NCBI GenBank assembly: GCA_014338405.1
Contig: JTDE01000256.1
Location: 91,850-155,849, forward strand
Origin: Paragonimus skrjabini miyazakii
Lineage: Eukaryota; Platyhelminthes; Trematoda; Plagiorchiida; Troglotrematidae
Direction: 5' to 3'
DNA: 64,000 nucleotides
Part shown: positions 25,841-39,564 of the stretch, one piece after another
How positions within the stretch are numbered: the stretch's first letter is position 1
Layout of the letters: each line of letters opens with the position of its first letter
The notes under the pieces: generated by a model
Told to the model about the DNA's origin: nothing
The model's database searches: none
What the model saw: only the letters and a program-made list of their open reading frames with translations
Position numbers and translations under genes: made by a program

Positions 25841-25940
25841 NNNNNNNNNNNNNNNNNNNNNNNNNNNNNNNNNNNNNNNNNNNNNNNNNNNNNNNNNNNN
25901 NNNNNNNNNNNNNNNNNNNNNNNNNNNNNNNNNNNNNNNN
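25841..25940. other. Assembly gap (100 N)
   Basis: Exactly 100 N, the usual placeholder for a gap of unknown size. Sequence on either side may not be truly adjacent. Confidence 0.99.
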
Positions 25941-28885
25941 ATGGGGACTGAACACAGATTGCTGGGAATGGATACCGAAAAATTAAACTGGCAGGAAACA
26001 TCGCTCTCTCTTAAAGGCTACGTTACCGAATTCTACCGCTTTCGAATTTACACCACACAAGCTACAACATTTTTCATCTTCTGTACTCTATGATAAGGTT
26101 TGGGTAACAGGATTCACGATATCTTACAATCACTAGCTGTGTCGCCCTAATATCCATTTCTTACTTTCGAAAACAGCTGAGTTGTTAATTTATGAGTCAT
26201 GTGAGCGATGCATTATGTGGATCAAACACGAAAGACAGTCGAACCATTTTCATCAGACCGATTAAACTAACTGATCGAAATAAGATGGTGTCACTTGTGA
26301 ACCTACATCTTTCCAACAGACTAAAAGATTGTAAGCTACGGTTCTTATCGATGTGCAATGAGTTACACTTGGTATCACCATGACTATGAATTCGGAGCTG
26401 GTTCAGATAGTTTCTAATTACCTGCCTAATCAAAGCAAAATCGGAGCCAGTTAAATGTGATATTGATTTCCGGTTAACACTGCAAGAACATTTATATAAA
26501 CCGTGGTTACCAATATTTATGACGAGACAATAATAATAATTTGTACATTTTTAGACAAGTGACTGGTTAATGACTGACTAACCAGACCGCAGCCTGAAGA
26601 CGAAACGAACAGCACACCAAACTGTTTCTTCTCCTATTTGACCTGTTAGATTAAATTACGCTGAATGCTAACAAATCAATCCGAAGTTGACGAGAATATC
26701 CAAACTAGACGAGTATACAAGTCGGCAGTGTTTAGATGGTGTTGTTACAAATAACATATTTTTAGTTCCATTGGATCAGTCACAATCAGTTCGTCTTTTA
26801 GCGTCCTCAAGAGTTTGCCATTGAAACAACTTCACATTATATGATTGATTCATTAATCGTAATTGGTATGCTGGAAAGTATACAAAATCGAGTAAAGAAG
26901 TGAATTCTGATATAGTATTACTAATCAGACTACCACTAAAAATTCAGACCGAACAAAACGAGCAATTTCATCCATTTGGGTAGTTTGTTGTCGTGTCAGT
27001 AAAACCTATGTCCACTCAGGAAAACTTGTGGGATTCTGTTTTATCGTATTCTGTCTGAAAACTCCACCGTCTATAACTTTTGAAATTCCAACCAAATTGT
27101 TCTTCGGAACTTCATACCGAATGAAAGATTACTGGTCTTCTATATTTTCCTTTCTCATTGAGAAACGCCGTGAAGTCTGGGTACTTTTACATATGCGAAA
27201 ATAATTTGTGAATAATTTTTCGTAGTCAAACCAAATTAAATTCTTTGGTATTCACAGTATACCAAGGATGTCATTCGCTACCCAGCGGGTTGTCCATTTA
27301 CCGTTCTGACCATGTAACAGCCGTTGAGCGATAGTCTAATGGTACTTTGCATTAACAAGTATGTTTATTTTTGTAGTAAAGGAGAAACAGACAATTACAA
27401 AGAAGACCGTTAACATTGCCGTGAATACATAAATCCATAAGTGGTACAAATTCACTGCAATTTAAAAAAAAATAAACTCTGAGAATAACGGAAATTCGTA
27501 GTCCGAAGTAGAAAGAGATTTAGGAGAAAAACTTCACTGTATTGATCACTTCTGTGTGAAATGGTGTGTTTGCTTGGCGATCATTGAACAGAAAATAAGG
27601 GGTCAAAAGGTGGTTTTTGAATAGATGAAACTATGAGGAACAAATTGTGAATATCATGTTCAACATAACAGAGTTCAAGAAGGAGGAAACAGGAAAATAT
27701 ATTTATGGGTATGGAATAAATATTATGAGATGAATGTTCCCCGATAATCTGCGTCTTACAGCCAAGCTATCATACATACAATCAAACGTAAGGTTTCAAA
27801 CAGAAATGAATAAGCAGGCATTTAACATTTTTAAGCCTATATTCTAGAATAAGCGTTAAACAGACGAACAGTGAATAACCGATTTTTCGACCGATGACTA
27901 AAGTAAGTTCGCAAACTCGGAGACGTGTTAACTTCTTCCAATGGAATGGGCAGCTACCTACTGCTGCTGCTGCTGAAGAAGAATATTATATTGTCTAACG
28001 CGAACAGCGACTGGGCCAGACAATCTGCCTTTGTCTACGCAACGCTGCTGTGTATATCATCCCACCGCTACTAAAGCGATCGCTCAGTATCCGACAGAGG
28101 TCACCATGTGACCATAAATCAGTGCTTCACTTAGCCTGTATGTATAAAACGTAATCAGTTGTGCACACATGCACACACTGGTAAACGTGACTGGTAACTG
28201 CCCACCCTCGATTAGGTGCACTGTCTGACTGAGTGGACCCACCTTGTCTACAATGTGCACACGAGTCCTCAATCGAGCATCAACCTCAAAATCATCCGGA
28301 GGGTTAGCGCCACAATGTGGCTAAACGGCGAACACGGAAGTGGCGTTCCTCTCACCAATTTGGCCGGCCTTCACTGAGTCAACGATTTGAAAGTGTCACA
28401 AGGTGACAAATGAACATTTTAGACAATTACAGGGCACTTGATTTCAAGATCCATTTTCTGTGGAACTGAATGACGCAGAGAAACAGTAAGTGAAACAACC
28501 ATTGAAATAAAACTATCAATAAATATCGAGTGGCGAGGAGGCATCCGAAGTACCTGATGGTGATAAGGGTTCATAAGGAAATAGTGCAAACACACTTAGA
28601 GCATCGGTATCCACATACATGGTGCTGTTTATCATTTGGTAATTCATAATCTAATAACTGACCCATATTTTAAACTAACATGCATTGCCTAAAGTTGTCA
28701 AATTTGGTGACTGGTAACTTCACAAACACGAATGCAGTACTGGTGTGGTAAGACTGTTTTGGAGCTTTGCTTAAAGCCGCATTGATTACCACCAGTAGCC
28801 AGAGACCTCAAAACCAGCTTGGCCTATCACTTGAGCCTCGTTCACAAACAAGTGTAGCTGGATGTTTGCGTATGATAATTCATTC

Positions 28886-29088
28886 ATATCTACTGTGGTC
28901 AGCACGACTACCTTATGGAATTGTGGTCGAGTTCATAGCTCCACCTTGCAAATGCGTGCACTAATGACGAGCTATAACAAAAGCCAGACTCACGTCTAAT
29001 GTTTCATTTCGAAAGTTACTGACTGAAATTTCTATGGGAATGCGATAGTTGCGATCAATTGTGGGTGGTATTCAACTTATATGCAAAG
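28886..29088 (+). mobile_element. SINE copy with decayed hammerhead
   Basis: This aligns along its length with the SINE at 9893-10106: a tRNA-like head (about 28890-28942), ATGACGAGCT at 28963-28972 in place of CTGACGAGCT, and the tail block GCGATCAATTGTGGG at 29051-29065. Stem I no longer pairs and the GAAA is lost, so it should be inactive. Confidence 0.7.
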
Positions 29089-32000
29089 TAAACACTGTCA
29101 GATAGTAGGTTGTATTGATAAAAAAATATGCGGTTACTGATCAGTGGTTCCTCACTTCCATGGTGAATGTCAACCACTAATGTTCGGGCACGGTTGATAC
29201 AACTTTGGTTTTAGAGCAGTTTGAGGAAGCAAGTTGTTTGAACTATTTGCAGAATTGAGTTGGTTTCAAGTGCTTAGCGGAGACTTAGTGAATGCGTCAT
29301 GAAAATCACTCTGTACTTCAGTAGTTGTATCTGGTCGACCCAATTGTACCACTCAGTAGTATATGTACCGTCTTGGGTTAAGTGCTGTCTCGGCTATAAC
29401 ACCCTACCACCAGATGAGAGAATGCGTAACCGCAACCACCACCATCATCACTGTCGAAACATACCCGCTTACACAGACCATTAGGGTTTGAAATCAAAGT
29501 GCGACTTCATTGTGTCGGAGATCAGAAGACTTGTGCACGGTGCAATATGGCATCACGCTTCGCGCTGTTCAGCGCGCGCACACAAACACACACGCATCCT
29601 AACAAATGTCAGACTACGTCAAAAATTACAATTGACCTCGTAGACAATACGAATTTATGACCCGTTTTGGACAGCTGCTGACCAGGTGATTATTTGATGG
29701 TACTAAGCCTCTGCCACGTAGCCACCGTCATCACTGTGTGCTATGGATGAATACAAACAGGCAGACACACACGCTCATATGTGCGCGTAGGTACACGCTT
29801 TCAAAGTACAGTTAACTGTCCGGTTGTATGTTTGTGTTGCTTGCTGTATGTTCGAAACAGAGACGAGCACACTCAAGGCAGTGTGTTGGCCAACTATGAA
29901 ATCCATGTGAGTTATCGGTTCTGAAATTCTGGGCACATCATCCAGAACAAGGACAGTGCTATCTGACGCGGTGTGCCAAGGCAATCGTTTGTCTGCGAGT
30001 GCCTACGCTTTCCAAGCTGAATGGTTGCCAAAACTTTGTGCTATTACCCAAGCCTGTACGGTGGTACAGGCGTCGGATTGCGATTACATTTCCATATATG
30101 TTCCGAGTGAAGTATCTGACAGAAGTTTCCGGGAGATTCCCAGACTAGAAAGTGTGCAGAGACCAAGGTACATTCTCGTAAGGATTTATTATCAACATGC
30201 ATGACTCTAATTTTGGTTAGCGTCAACCCTTGATCGCGATATAAATACAGCTCATTCAAACATCCCGCAACAATTCAGAGGTCTCAACTACGAAGTTACA
30301 CTACTTCATTTTACCAATGAAAATCGACAACGATTAGTAAACGACAGACAGTGTTGTGTGTTACTGACGCGTCCTCACATCCACTACGATGCGCACCGAA
30401 AGAATATCACAGGTGTAAGTTTAATAACAGCCTCCAGAACCAGCATACTAGAAAGAGAGAATGACCAAGGGAAACGGGCATATTTTGAAGGGCTTTGTTC
30501 GGCTAAATCCAGTCTGCATTGTTTACAACTAGGGTTAAGACAAGCCAATAGCACAAGACATTTAGCACGACTTTCTTGGCACGTTTCCCATAACTTTTAA
30601 TTGGTGTGTGTCTCTAAACAAATTTTTCGGTCGACTGTCTCGGCGTGGCTAAAAGCACAACAGTCTGTCGTAAACACAAATTCAGACGAATTTACTTACA
30701 AACTGAACTGCAGACGGCCGTCGCTTCCTAATGGTTATGAGGTTTATCTTGAATGGTTCAAATTGTAAAAGCCACCCACGACAATTTCGACATAAGCGCA
30801 TCATCCAAGATTTCCTTTGATTGTCCGCTTCACGAATACTCACCCTGATTGGAGCGAGTTAATCCCAGACACAGTCTGTCAACTCGATACCTAATTAGAT
30901 GGGCACGAAAGGAGCTAGGGCCAACTATTCGATTACTGTGCCTGACAAATAAATTTTACGGGCGAACTCTTCTAACTTATGCTGAATCTGACTTCGGCAG
31001 CTAAGTCACGGTTTCCATCCCCAAAACCGAAGCCGATTTGGTAGTGTTGTGACGAGTTCGTCGCTTCACCATCTCCGAAATTTCCTGTTATGGGTAATGG
31101 GGAATTTCTGGAAAGATTAACTCTACGATACTCTGACAATAAAAATACGAAATCCGTGTTGCAGTAAAATCAAGTTGGTTGGTTGCTATTCAGCACGTAG
31201 GTGGTATGCTAGTTTCGTGCAAATAAATTTGGCATACCAGATTAGAGTTTGTCACAATACAGTTTTATAAAAATTGGCATATGCTTCAGTAGACCCGTTT
31301 GTACACAAAATAGGGTCGGTTAAAAAAGTGTGATTGACGTTCACAGTTTGATGTAACGCTCGGTTAGTAATTGTGTTGCTCGTCAACACTGATACTTCAC
31401 CACTATTTACAGAAAACGTAGTGACGCCCTTGTTATTCGACAGAGTGCGTCGTCTGTTTGACACATGTTGGTTACGGAAACAGTACAAGCAATAGGAAGG
31501 CTGTATATCCTCTTATTGGTAAAACCATTGAGGAGCCAAACAATCCCCATGGGTTATGTGAGCGTAGTTATTCAACCTACTTTGCAAATGTATGCTCACC
31601 TCCCTGAGCGCTTGCTCATCGAAGCACATCCGGGAGCCGGATTAGGTCGATCATCGGCGTGCAAGTGCTGCATGAGTATATCAGATGGGTGGATAAGTTA
31701 TACAGTACACTGCATACAACGATGTTGTTTTATTGGAAAACCAATGAAATGGGTTTCAGATATTGCGCGATTCACTGTATCATCATTGCCACTATTAATA
31801 ATTATTCACAGCAAGAAAATTAACCCAGATCGTTACTCCATGTCTGTCCTAACTTCCTTTCACCACAAATGCGCTGCATCGCAAATGGAACCAGGTTATT
31901 GCTTTAAACGATGCATACTAGAGACCATGGTAGTCTGGACGTACCATCTGATACTATATCAAAGCGGTATGACACGAATTCTGCCTTAGTCCCTGTTGTT

Positions 32001-33750
32001 GAGAACAAATTCACATTTACTGACCAAGTAGACAACACAATCGCATGGATAATCAGAAAAGTTATCTCTGCTAACCAGATTTTAGTGTAATCCATAACTC
32101 TGTCTACTGTGGAATTTATACGTGAGTAGTAAGTTAAATTATAAGAACTCTGGTGAGATGTTTTGTTTTCTATTGAGATCGGGAATATAAGAATTAATAA
32201 TAGGTGTATAACACGTCGCTCATTTTCAGCTTGCTTATGTGTTAGTTGTGAAGGTGCTGTCGAACTGAGCTGAGAGGAAATAAACGGAATTGCACTAAAC
32301 TGAACCGAGATGATAAGTTCAGAACAACTAGTGTACAATTGGTAACTTGGCTCACTGGCGCTGCTTCATTCATTGTGTGATAATTTGGGTAAACAAGAAG
32401 TTATACTTATTCTTCTCGTCATTTCCTAAACACAAGGTTGGAATGACAAAAATAGGGGGTAAATAATAGATGTGTACCACACTGTTCATTTTTAGGTTGT
32501 GAATTATTTACGTTGTGAACCATTTCATAAAACACATCATCCATAAGCGTTCTACTTCATCAAATTCGAAATATGGACCACAAATCCTTCGATGAGGCCT
32601 GACGATTTGCTTTACGTTAGAGTCAGTATAACATGAGCAGATCAAATCGAATCGTGTAGCCAAAAAAGTAGATTTGTAGCAGCTTGGCCAACCCCTTTGC
32701 TGCGAGTACACAGTCATTTGTTTGTTAGCAAAAGTACTTGCCGTATTCCGCTCGTTCGCTTGACACCCACTTTTCCTGTAAGACCAATCATGTCTCGTAT
32801 GTAATAGTTACCTTACTGAAGTCGCACTTTCAATACAATCAGACATGGTGTCCTTAATTCCTACCCGCGTTCTTCTGTCCACGTTTGTGCTTATTTAGGA
32901 AGGTCTCATTTTTATAAATTGACAACTAACCTCCATAAATATCATACATGATACAGGTTCGTCAGAATATAAGAACTAGTAGATTACATAGCTTATTTGT
33001 GACAAGAGCTTATTAGACAAAAACCATCATGTCCAAATTTTAGAAACCGAGAAAGACTAACACAGTGCGACTGGACAGAGTTCAGGAGCAATAGCCATAC
33101 TCTCGTTTGTACTAGAATACTGGAAAACATGCAAATTTTGAAAAGCATCAAGTGAAAGCACAGCACGGTACGTACAATGTAATTCACCTTTAGAACACAA
33201 AGAACTTGTCAGAATTAGTGCAAATTTTGTACAAAGAAACAAGGGATTTGAGTAAGCACAGATACGAGGAACTAGACCATATGGACATAGGAGTGTGACA
33301 CATGTGTACAGAAGCAAAGTGGGGGAAAGAAAAATCCATTGATTTCTGTTGTAGTTTTGAGTCGCCATGAATATCGAAGAGAATAGTCACTGTGTGTACT
33401 TACGACATTGGAGAGGAAGAATATTATTTCAGTGTGGAGGTCGGACAAATGTACAGTGAGGGATATACGAACCAAGTAGGATTGCCAACCGACTATTGTC
33501 AGACCTATGTGGTCTGTGAAGTTTTGCAAATGAATTATCTTGTCCTTCAAGGGATCTTTGGTAAACTTTGTTAGGTTATTGGTCTGTCTATGTATTTTTG
33601 GCAGGGGTAGCTGAAAATGACCCCGTGTCGAACAGATAGGAAGATTTTTTTTGCGAAAGTTACTCCACGGAATCCTGTTTGACTAGTGTGAGCAAATTAT
33701 GGTGATTCATGACCGCCAACAACTTGACCAAATTGGTGGTTGACCACAAG

Positions 33751-35772
33751 TCACGATGGTAGGTCAACAGAGCTAGGTTTTGGGAACAAATGAAAAGGGA
33801 TCGAGGTTGACGAAACCATTGGGATGAAAGACTGGTTAATACGAGAATTGAATAATTCCACATGGTTAGGTGAACCTGACAAATGAGGGAAAGGTACTGA
33901 GGCAAAGTACGGATTTGAAGTCTGCGCATGAAGGTAAGGATTATAGAAAGGTGTGTAATAGTCGTTCGTGTTCAATCCGATTGAAGAGTGTGGTGGCTGC
34001 TGCTGATGTTGTTGTTGTTGCTGCTGCTGCTGCTGCTGCTGGAATGCTAGTTCGCGGCTGTCCAATGGTTCAGTAAGGTTTACATTTGCCGTGTCAGTAT
34101 GGCTAGGGCTGGGCACAATTGTACTAGAAGGACATAGGACATACGGATTCACCGGAAGCGGCATGCGATTAGAGTCTTCGTAAAATGTATCACTTTCGTA
34201 GTTCTGGCGGATCCCCGTCTGAAAGTATGGGCCGGAACAATGAGTATTATCCATGTGGCCTGGTGTATCAATCAGACCTACGGATTTAGAAGGTCCATCT
34301 CGGTTTATAGATTGCAGCTGATCATAATCTGTTGGTCTGGAGGTCAAAAAGCCCTCAGGATCATTGAGTGCGTTTATTCGTGAATAGGGTTCATCGTGAT
34401 CGTAGGGTCTCATACCGGTGGTGGAAATGTTAATTAGTGGAAACCTTTGAGTCATTGGGGATCCATAATGGCACAGGCTACCCAATGGGTCGATTATGGG
34501 AGGAATCGGGTATTTGCCATGTTCCATAGAACAAAATGGACTCTCTTTTTCTTGTCTGTCTTCCTCGTACATTCCGGTAACAGTGATTCTTGATGTGAAT
34601 CCCACGGACCCAGGATGATTGGGCAGGCAGTTTTCAGGCTTCAAAGACGAAGCTGAATGGGTCGGGTGGAGCCGAGTGGATAGTGAACACAGTTCAGAAT
34701 CTGGATTCCTAGCATTGCAATTGGTCTTGGATATGGACCGTTGACATTCCGCAGATACTCGTAACACAGACTTTGGGGAAAATCGATCGACAGTGTTCTG
34801 TGACACATCTACCGCATTCAGTCCGGGTAGATAAACCGAACGAGGAATAACTTCAGCACTTGAACAGGCATGTAGGGACAAATCTGGAATAAGTGTCGAA
34901 GGTACGACGTGTGCTGCTCGGTGCCAATTTTGTGTCTGAATATGTGTCCTATAGGCGGCGGAATGATCAGTGATAGCCGATAGAGGCAATGGGGCTTCCA
35001 ACTGTTCAAGTGGGGCATGCAATGAATTTGTTGACCTCATTTCCAACCAGTCATCTGTGACTTCAACAGGATGACCAACAAGGCAAGGAGATGTGGAAAT
35101 GCTAACTCGATTGCATCGTTCATTCAACTCTTGCCCCACTCGCTGACTACAAACGCTTAACATTTGACTCATAAGACCCAGATGTCGATCTCCAAGTAAC
35201 GTATTTTGCAAACATGGGCTTGCATTTTTTCTTTCGAATCGAAGGACACTTGGATCGAAATCTGGAAACGATCGTGAATCAGATACTAAACTAGGAATAC
35301 TTCTACCTGTGTTGTTAATATTGCATGCTAATGTTACTGTAGCCTGACTAGCATTCAATATTGGTTCCACCTCTTGTCCGAGGCAAGTTGGTCCAGGTTT
35401 ATTTAAGTTGTTCGCAAACGGATCTACTATAGTCATTCGAGGACTGTTGGATTTTGGGGTTCCCGAATCTCGTGAGTGAGCTTTACTGCTACTGTAGTTA
35501 CCATCTGCATCTTCACCATCAGACTGCTCGACTTGTTTGTAGAGCAGCAACGGACCTTCAGGTGCGTAGGTAGAGTTCGGAAAGTGCTGGGACTCATCGC
35601 AGCTATCTGAACCCTCATCTACGCCAACATCATAGCCATCTTTGCCTAAGGGGTCACCATCAGTTTCAGATAAAGTTCCAATCACTCCATTGTCTCCGCA
35701 ACCAGTGGCTCCCGGATTCCGTGATTGTAATTTCTTTTTCTTCATTCGTCGATTTTGAAACCAAACTTTCAC
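33751..35772 (-). CDS. Post-2: Post-2-type posterior Hox gene, last coding exon (homeodomain residues 45-60 and C-terminus)
   Basis: The exon is 673 codons plus TGA. It opens straight after an AG acceptor at 35773-35774 with VKVWFQNRRMKKKK, which is recognition helix 3 with W48, F49, Q50, N51 and R53. It joins the exon at 61542-61681 in phase 0. The first codon is GTG for Val45, not a start. After the homeodomain comes a long region without a recognised fold: an acidic stretch (about residues 25-60 and 77-90), Ser/Pro/Thr-rich sequence through the middle, a polyglutamine tract (residues 578-592: 11 Gln, His, 3 Gln), and an aromatic and Pro-rich tail rich in Asn-Pro-Tyr-type motifs. Such regions usually act in transcriptional activation or cofactor binding; that is inference. 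The C-terminal extension is very long for a posterior Hox protein. The uninterrupted 2 kb frame is by far the longest in the window. No canonical AATAAA lies within about 1 kb downstream. Confidence 0.92.
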   Translation of the reverse strand: MKVWFQNRRMKKKKLQSRNPGATGCGDNGVIGTLSETDGDPLGKDGYDVGVDEGSDSCDESQHFPNSTYAPEGPLLLYKQVEQSDGEDADGNYSSSKAHSRDSGTPKSNSPRMTIVDPFANNLNKPGPTCLGQEVEPILNASQATVTLACNINNTGRSIPSLVSDSRSFPDFDPSVLRFERKNASPCLQNTLLGDRHLGLMSQMLSVCSQRVGQELNERCNRVSISTSPCLVGHPVEVTDDWLEMRSTNSLHAPLEQLEAPLPLSAITDHSAAYRTHIQTQNWHRAAHVVPSTLIPDLSLHACSSAEVIPRSVYLPGLNAVDVSQNTVDRFSPKSVLRVSAECQRSISKTNCNARNPDSELCSLSTRLHPTHSASSLKPENCLPNHPGSVGFTSRITVTGMYEEDRQEKESPFCSMEHGKYPIPPIIDPLGSLCHYGSPMTQRFPLINISTTGMRPYDHDEPYSRINALNDPEGFLTSRPTDYDQLQSINRDGPSKSVGLIDTPGHMDNTHCSGPYFQTGIRQNYESDTFYEDSNRMPLPVNPYVLCPSSTIVPSPSHTDTANVNLTEPLDSRELAFQQQQQQQQQQQHQQQPPHSSIGLNTNDYYTPFYNPYLHAQTSNPYFASVPFPHLSGSPNHVELFNSRINQSFIPMVSSTSIPFHLFPKPSSVDLPS
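33997..34041 (-). repeat. CAG/CAA repeat coding for polyglutamine in the Hox protein
   Basis: Read on the minus strand, seven CAG codons are followed by four CAA, one CAT and three CAG. This gives 11 Gln, His and 3 Gln at residues 578-592 of the last exon. The pure CAG part is 21 bp and may vary in length between individuals. Confidence 0.95.
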
Positions 35773-37199
35773 CTAAAACGCAAGAGGAATTAGATGATTA
35801 GTAAAAATTTATTTGCTTTCACCCTTTTCATGACAAATTGGTTCGCTTATCCCACAGTTCTATTTACTAAATGACTCCGTTTGAATTATTGACATGGTTC
35901 GTCCTGTCAACATCGATTGAAACATTAGTCTCACTATAGCGACTTCTATTTATTTTTAAGTTGATTGAAGATGAGACTCCTCAACTCTGATCTTCAAAAT
36001 ATTTTAGGGTTCATACGGTAGTTTAGTTTGAGCAATGGCCTAGTCATCCTATCATAAATGCATCCAAACACGTTTTGATGGTTATTAATTTAGTACGCAT
36101 CAATTGTTTACATACCGGTTGGTTCTATCTGACCTAATAATGAAATGAGAGTTACTCATTGTTAAGTAGATATGTGCTGTAATTCAAGTCTAAAAATAGT
36201 TAACGGTTTATTGTAGGGGAAAATGCGGCACAACCGTTTTTTGGAAGCAGTCATGCGGTTCAATCACAAAAATTTCGAAATCAGTTAACCTTAATTCTCA
36301 CCAATAAGGGGTAACTTCAACCCGAGTTGAAACTCACCAGCTACATTTAATTATGTTGGCGCCTCTTTGCACCTTGAAAACCGAAGGGCATATTTGTAAA
36401 GCGTGGTTGTACTGGATGTGATATTACTCATACAGTTTGTTTACGAACAACTCCTGAGGTTCTATAAACGTTTCTTGTTTACATGGACAGGAAGACCGTC
36501 ATGGTAATCAAGTCGATCGACTAACCGACCCATAATTAGTAGTTACGTCGTTTACAGGCCTGTTGAACTGTCAATAACCTATACTAGTTCCGTATTAACT
36601 GATACCGTCGTTTCAGGTAGTGTGAACCCAATAGTTTAAGACATGTGGAATGAGTGACAAAATACCAATGATTCAAAACTGGCTTAACACTCACTGTCTG
36701 GTCTCAAATTTGTACTTCCTAGAGCTCATTATTGATGTATATTTTTACCTGGACATGAACTAATGCCAGCGTGAGCAACATCGATTCACTGGTAACATAT
36801 TACACATATTCAACTCATCAATCCTAACTTTTCAGAAATTTTGTTTTATGGATAGTACTCACCTCGTATGAGAAGACTTAGAATAACTCCGTTGCTTATA
36901 GTAACTATTAACTGCTTGGTTAATATTTCACATTTGGACTCAACTATTGGACCTTATTGAAACTCCTAAGTAATATTTTTACTACTAATTGATAGAGGCA
37001 AGAAGACCTAAGTTCAAGCCTATTCTGTACGGATGAGCTATATTGAGAGAGAAATTGAAATTGGCATGATGTTCATTTTCGAATCAGACTAGCCAAGAGG
37101 TGGAGAAAGTGAGAGAGATTTTGTCTACTTTTTTTTCACTGAATTGATTGGGCGCGCTAAAAACCATTCACACAAGACATGTGGATAAGCTTTCCACCG

Positions 37200-37433
37200 C
37201 GTTGTCCTAATCATGCCTGTTGTAGGTAAATGACCTGATGGTCTACTCGATCATGTTCGAATCACGAGTGTTGGAGTTCATCTGTTGACTCGGATGAGGA
37301 TATGCAGTTTACAGTTAAGTGATAACAAGAGTGAAACTCGATTCCAGTGCTACTTTTTTCCAAATGAAGTGAGCTGAAAAAAGTGTATCAAATTGTAAAA
37401 CCTATCAAACTGATGGTTGTATTCGATTGGTGA
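37200..37433 (+). mobile_element. Diverged SINE copy
   Basis: A B-box-like GTTCGAATCAC lies at about 37255-37265. A hammerhead relic (GATAACAAGAGTGAAACTCG and CCAGTGC, 37321-37350) and a degraded tail follow. The CTGACGA half is lost. Confidence 0.5.
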
Positions 37434-39564
37434 CAGCAAAATCATTAACCGCAGGCAACAGTACCCATAGACCAATTTCCTCACACTCCATTAACAACTT
37501 CATTAGACCTCTGCGGTGTCAACATATGCAACCATGACATCAAAAATCGGACGACAACAACCAGAAAGAGAACGTGAAACGTTTATATGCGGGTAGGAAA
37601 ACCATACAAACATCACATAATAATGTCGCATGTCTCAGACCAGCATGTCTCAATTAGATTGAAATCGCGACTTTCAACGTAGAATAAATCCGTCGAAGGT
37701 CAAATGAGTTTTTACCTGGGGGTGAGTTTAAAACAGGGCAATTATCCTTGAAGCAGATGAGCATACACGATGGCCAGAACGATTTTGTGGCAATTACGAT
37801 TGCTATTGTTGTTACCGTCATCCTCGTCGCAGTCAATAATTCCGATCCGTCGCAATGCGAGTGTGTGTTAGGTAGTAGTAAGAGTTTTAGGGGTGTCGGT
37901 TTCCAGTCTTACATGGGTCAATTCCTATTTTGAGGTTTAGTATTACGTGACAGATCAATCAATCAACATGTTTTACAACTGGCTGCCTGTGTAGATGAAA
38001 AAACGATGCAGAATTTGTTGGACTATATATTATGAAGTTTTTTGTAGCTATTTATCAATGCTGACAAAAACTGATGTATCCTGCTTACACAATACATGAG
38101 TACTTATCGATCTTATGCACCGTGGGGGGGGGGAGAGAAAAGACATCGGAATAACAAACTATGTACCCAAAACTATCATAGGCTGCCTACGGCAGATTTG
38201 CTGGCACTCAAAGTGGAAGCTCTGAGGAAGATCCTGTTCAACACAACTATTAAAATGCTTCACCTCAAATCACCCAATTGTTCACCCACTTGTTCTTTCA
38301 AACCTTTTGGACTCCGAGGGGCACAGTTAGATTTGCCACAAAGCATATCATAAACTGCCGATCTGTAAGTGTACCAGACGTGCTCACACTCAAGGCAGAA
38401 AGATTTCTCCCGTTTTGACATTCCCAGGGAACTAATTTAAAAAACCCAGTTAGGATCGCCTCTGCATGGTTTGAGTTGGGATGGCTCAACTAGACATTCC
38501 CATTGGCTTAGACTTTAAGAAAGAGAGCCCCAGTGTGTGGAATATTTGACCCTAAGAGGGTCCATATAGATTGCAGGGGATCGGTGACCGAAAGTGATAG
38601 TTACGGAAACTGTTCAAACTGAAGAACAACAGGGTTAGAGGGTGGTAGTTAAGATGGTGTTCGACATAACGATAATGTTTTACTAAATCTAAGTACTCAG
38701 TACGTTCATATGAAGAGAATGTTTTGTAGAACAGTGTTTTGTCTAATGTTTAATATATTTCTATTTGTATTCTTGTTAAGTTAAGTGTCCCCTCGTTTGA
38801 TTTGATTGATTTAATACGTTATTCACTCTATATTCCCCAGGTATATCGTCTGAATCATATTTTCCTCATGGATCTGTGTTTGAACAGATAACTGTCACAA
38901 ATGCCTTAAGATTAAGGTCATCTTTAGTAGGACTGTATTAGTCATGTTGACTCATAAGAGATCAATTAAGACTTTATGCATTGTATGATTCCATAATCAT
39001 CAATCTGACTGTTATTAACGGCTGAATATATGTCTCATATTTATATTTGTCATATTCTGAGTAAAACAGTGATTCTTAAATTTTTTTCTACCATTACATG
39101 AAATTGTAGCTGATTTCATTGAATTAATTAACTGTTGTCATTTTCAGACTAGATGATTAATCATTAGTTGAGTTAAAAACCTGTTCTACTCTTGCACTCC
39201 TAGCCTATCAAAATTTAAGGTCTCGGGTAGTAGGTGGACAGATTTGTTGTGTATCTCAGAATGGAAAAGGTGTTTCTAAACCGGTCAATATTTGAGTGAC
39301 TCTCCTAACGCGATATGCGTCAGATCTGTACGAAACTTGCACGATCAGTTCTACAATTCGTCTTTGTATATGGTATCAAGTGACTACATTAAAACTATCA
39401 CTGCTAATTCATCATACCAATGAAACCAATTAAGCTCCGACCTACTTGGTCACTAGTTCAACTCTGAAAGACCAGGTTAACGTAGGAATTGAATGCTGTC
39501 GACTGGCTAACTTGATGTGCTGGTGATGGAATGTCCATCAGTTTGAAGCTATTGTAAGTTTTAT

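Larger units (their letters stand above)
20986..33750. other. Non-coding stretch with an assembly gap and 3' flank of the Hox gene
   Basis: I see no supported gene. A locally GC-rich patch lies at about 21830-22110, the gap at 25841-25940, a CTG run at 27963-27976 and a SINE at 28886-29088. The last part below 33751 should include the Hox 3' UTR, but no canonical AATAAA is seen on the minus strand between 33750 and about 32750. Confidence 0.5.

Noticed and set aside
31465..31989. Open frame of 174 codons on the plus strand
   Set aside because: No domain, no splice context, mixed composition without coding character that I can see; likely chance.
33870..34076. Plus-strand open frame with polyalanine
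   Set aside because: Shadow of the CAG repeat on the opposite strand of the Hox exon.
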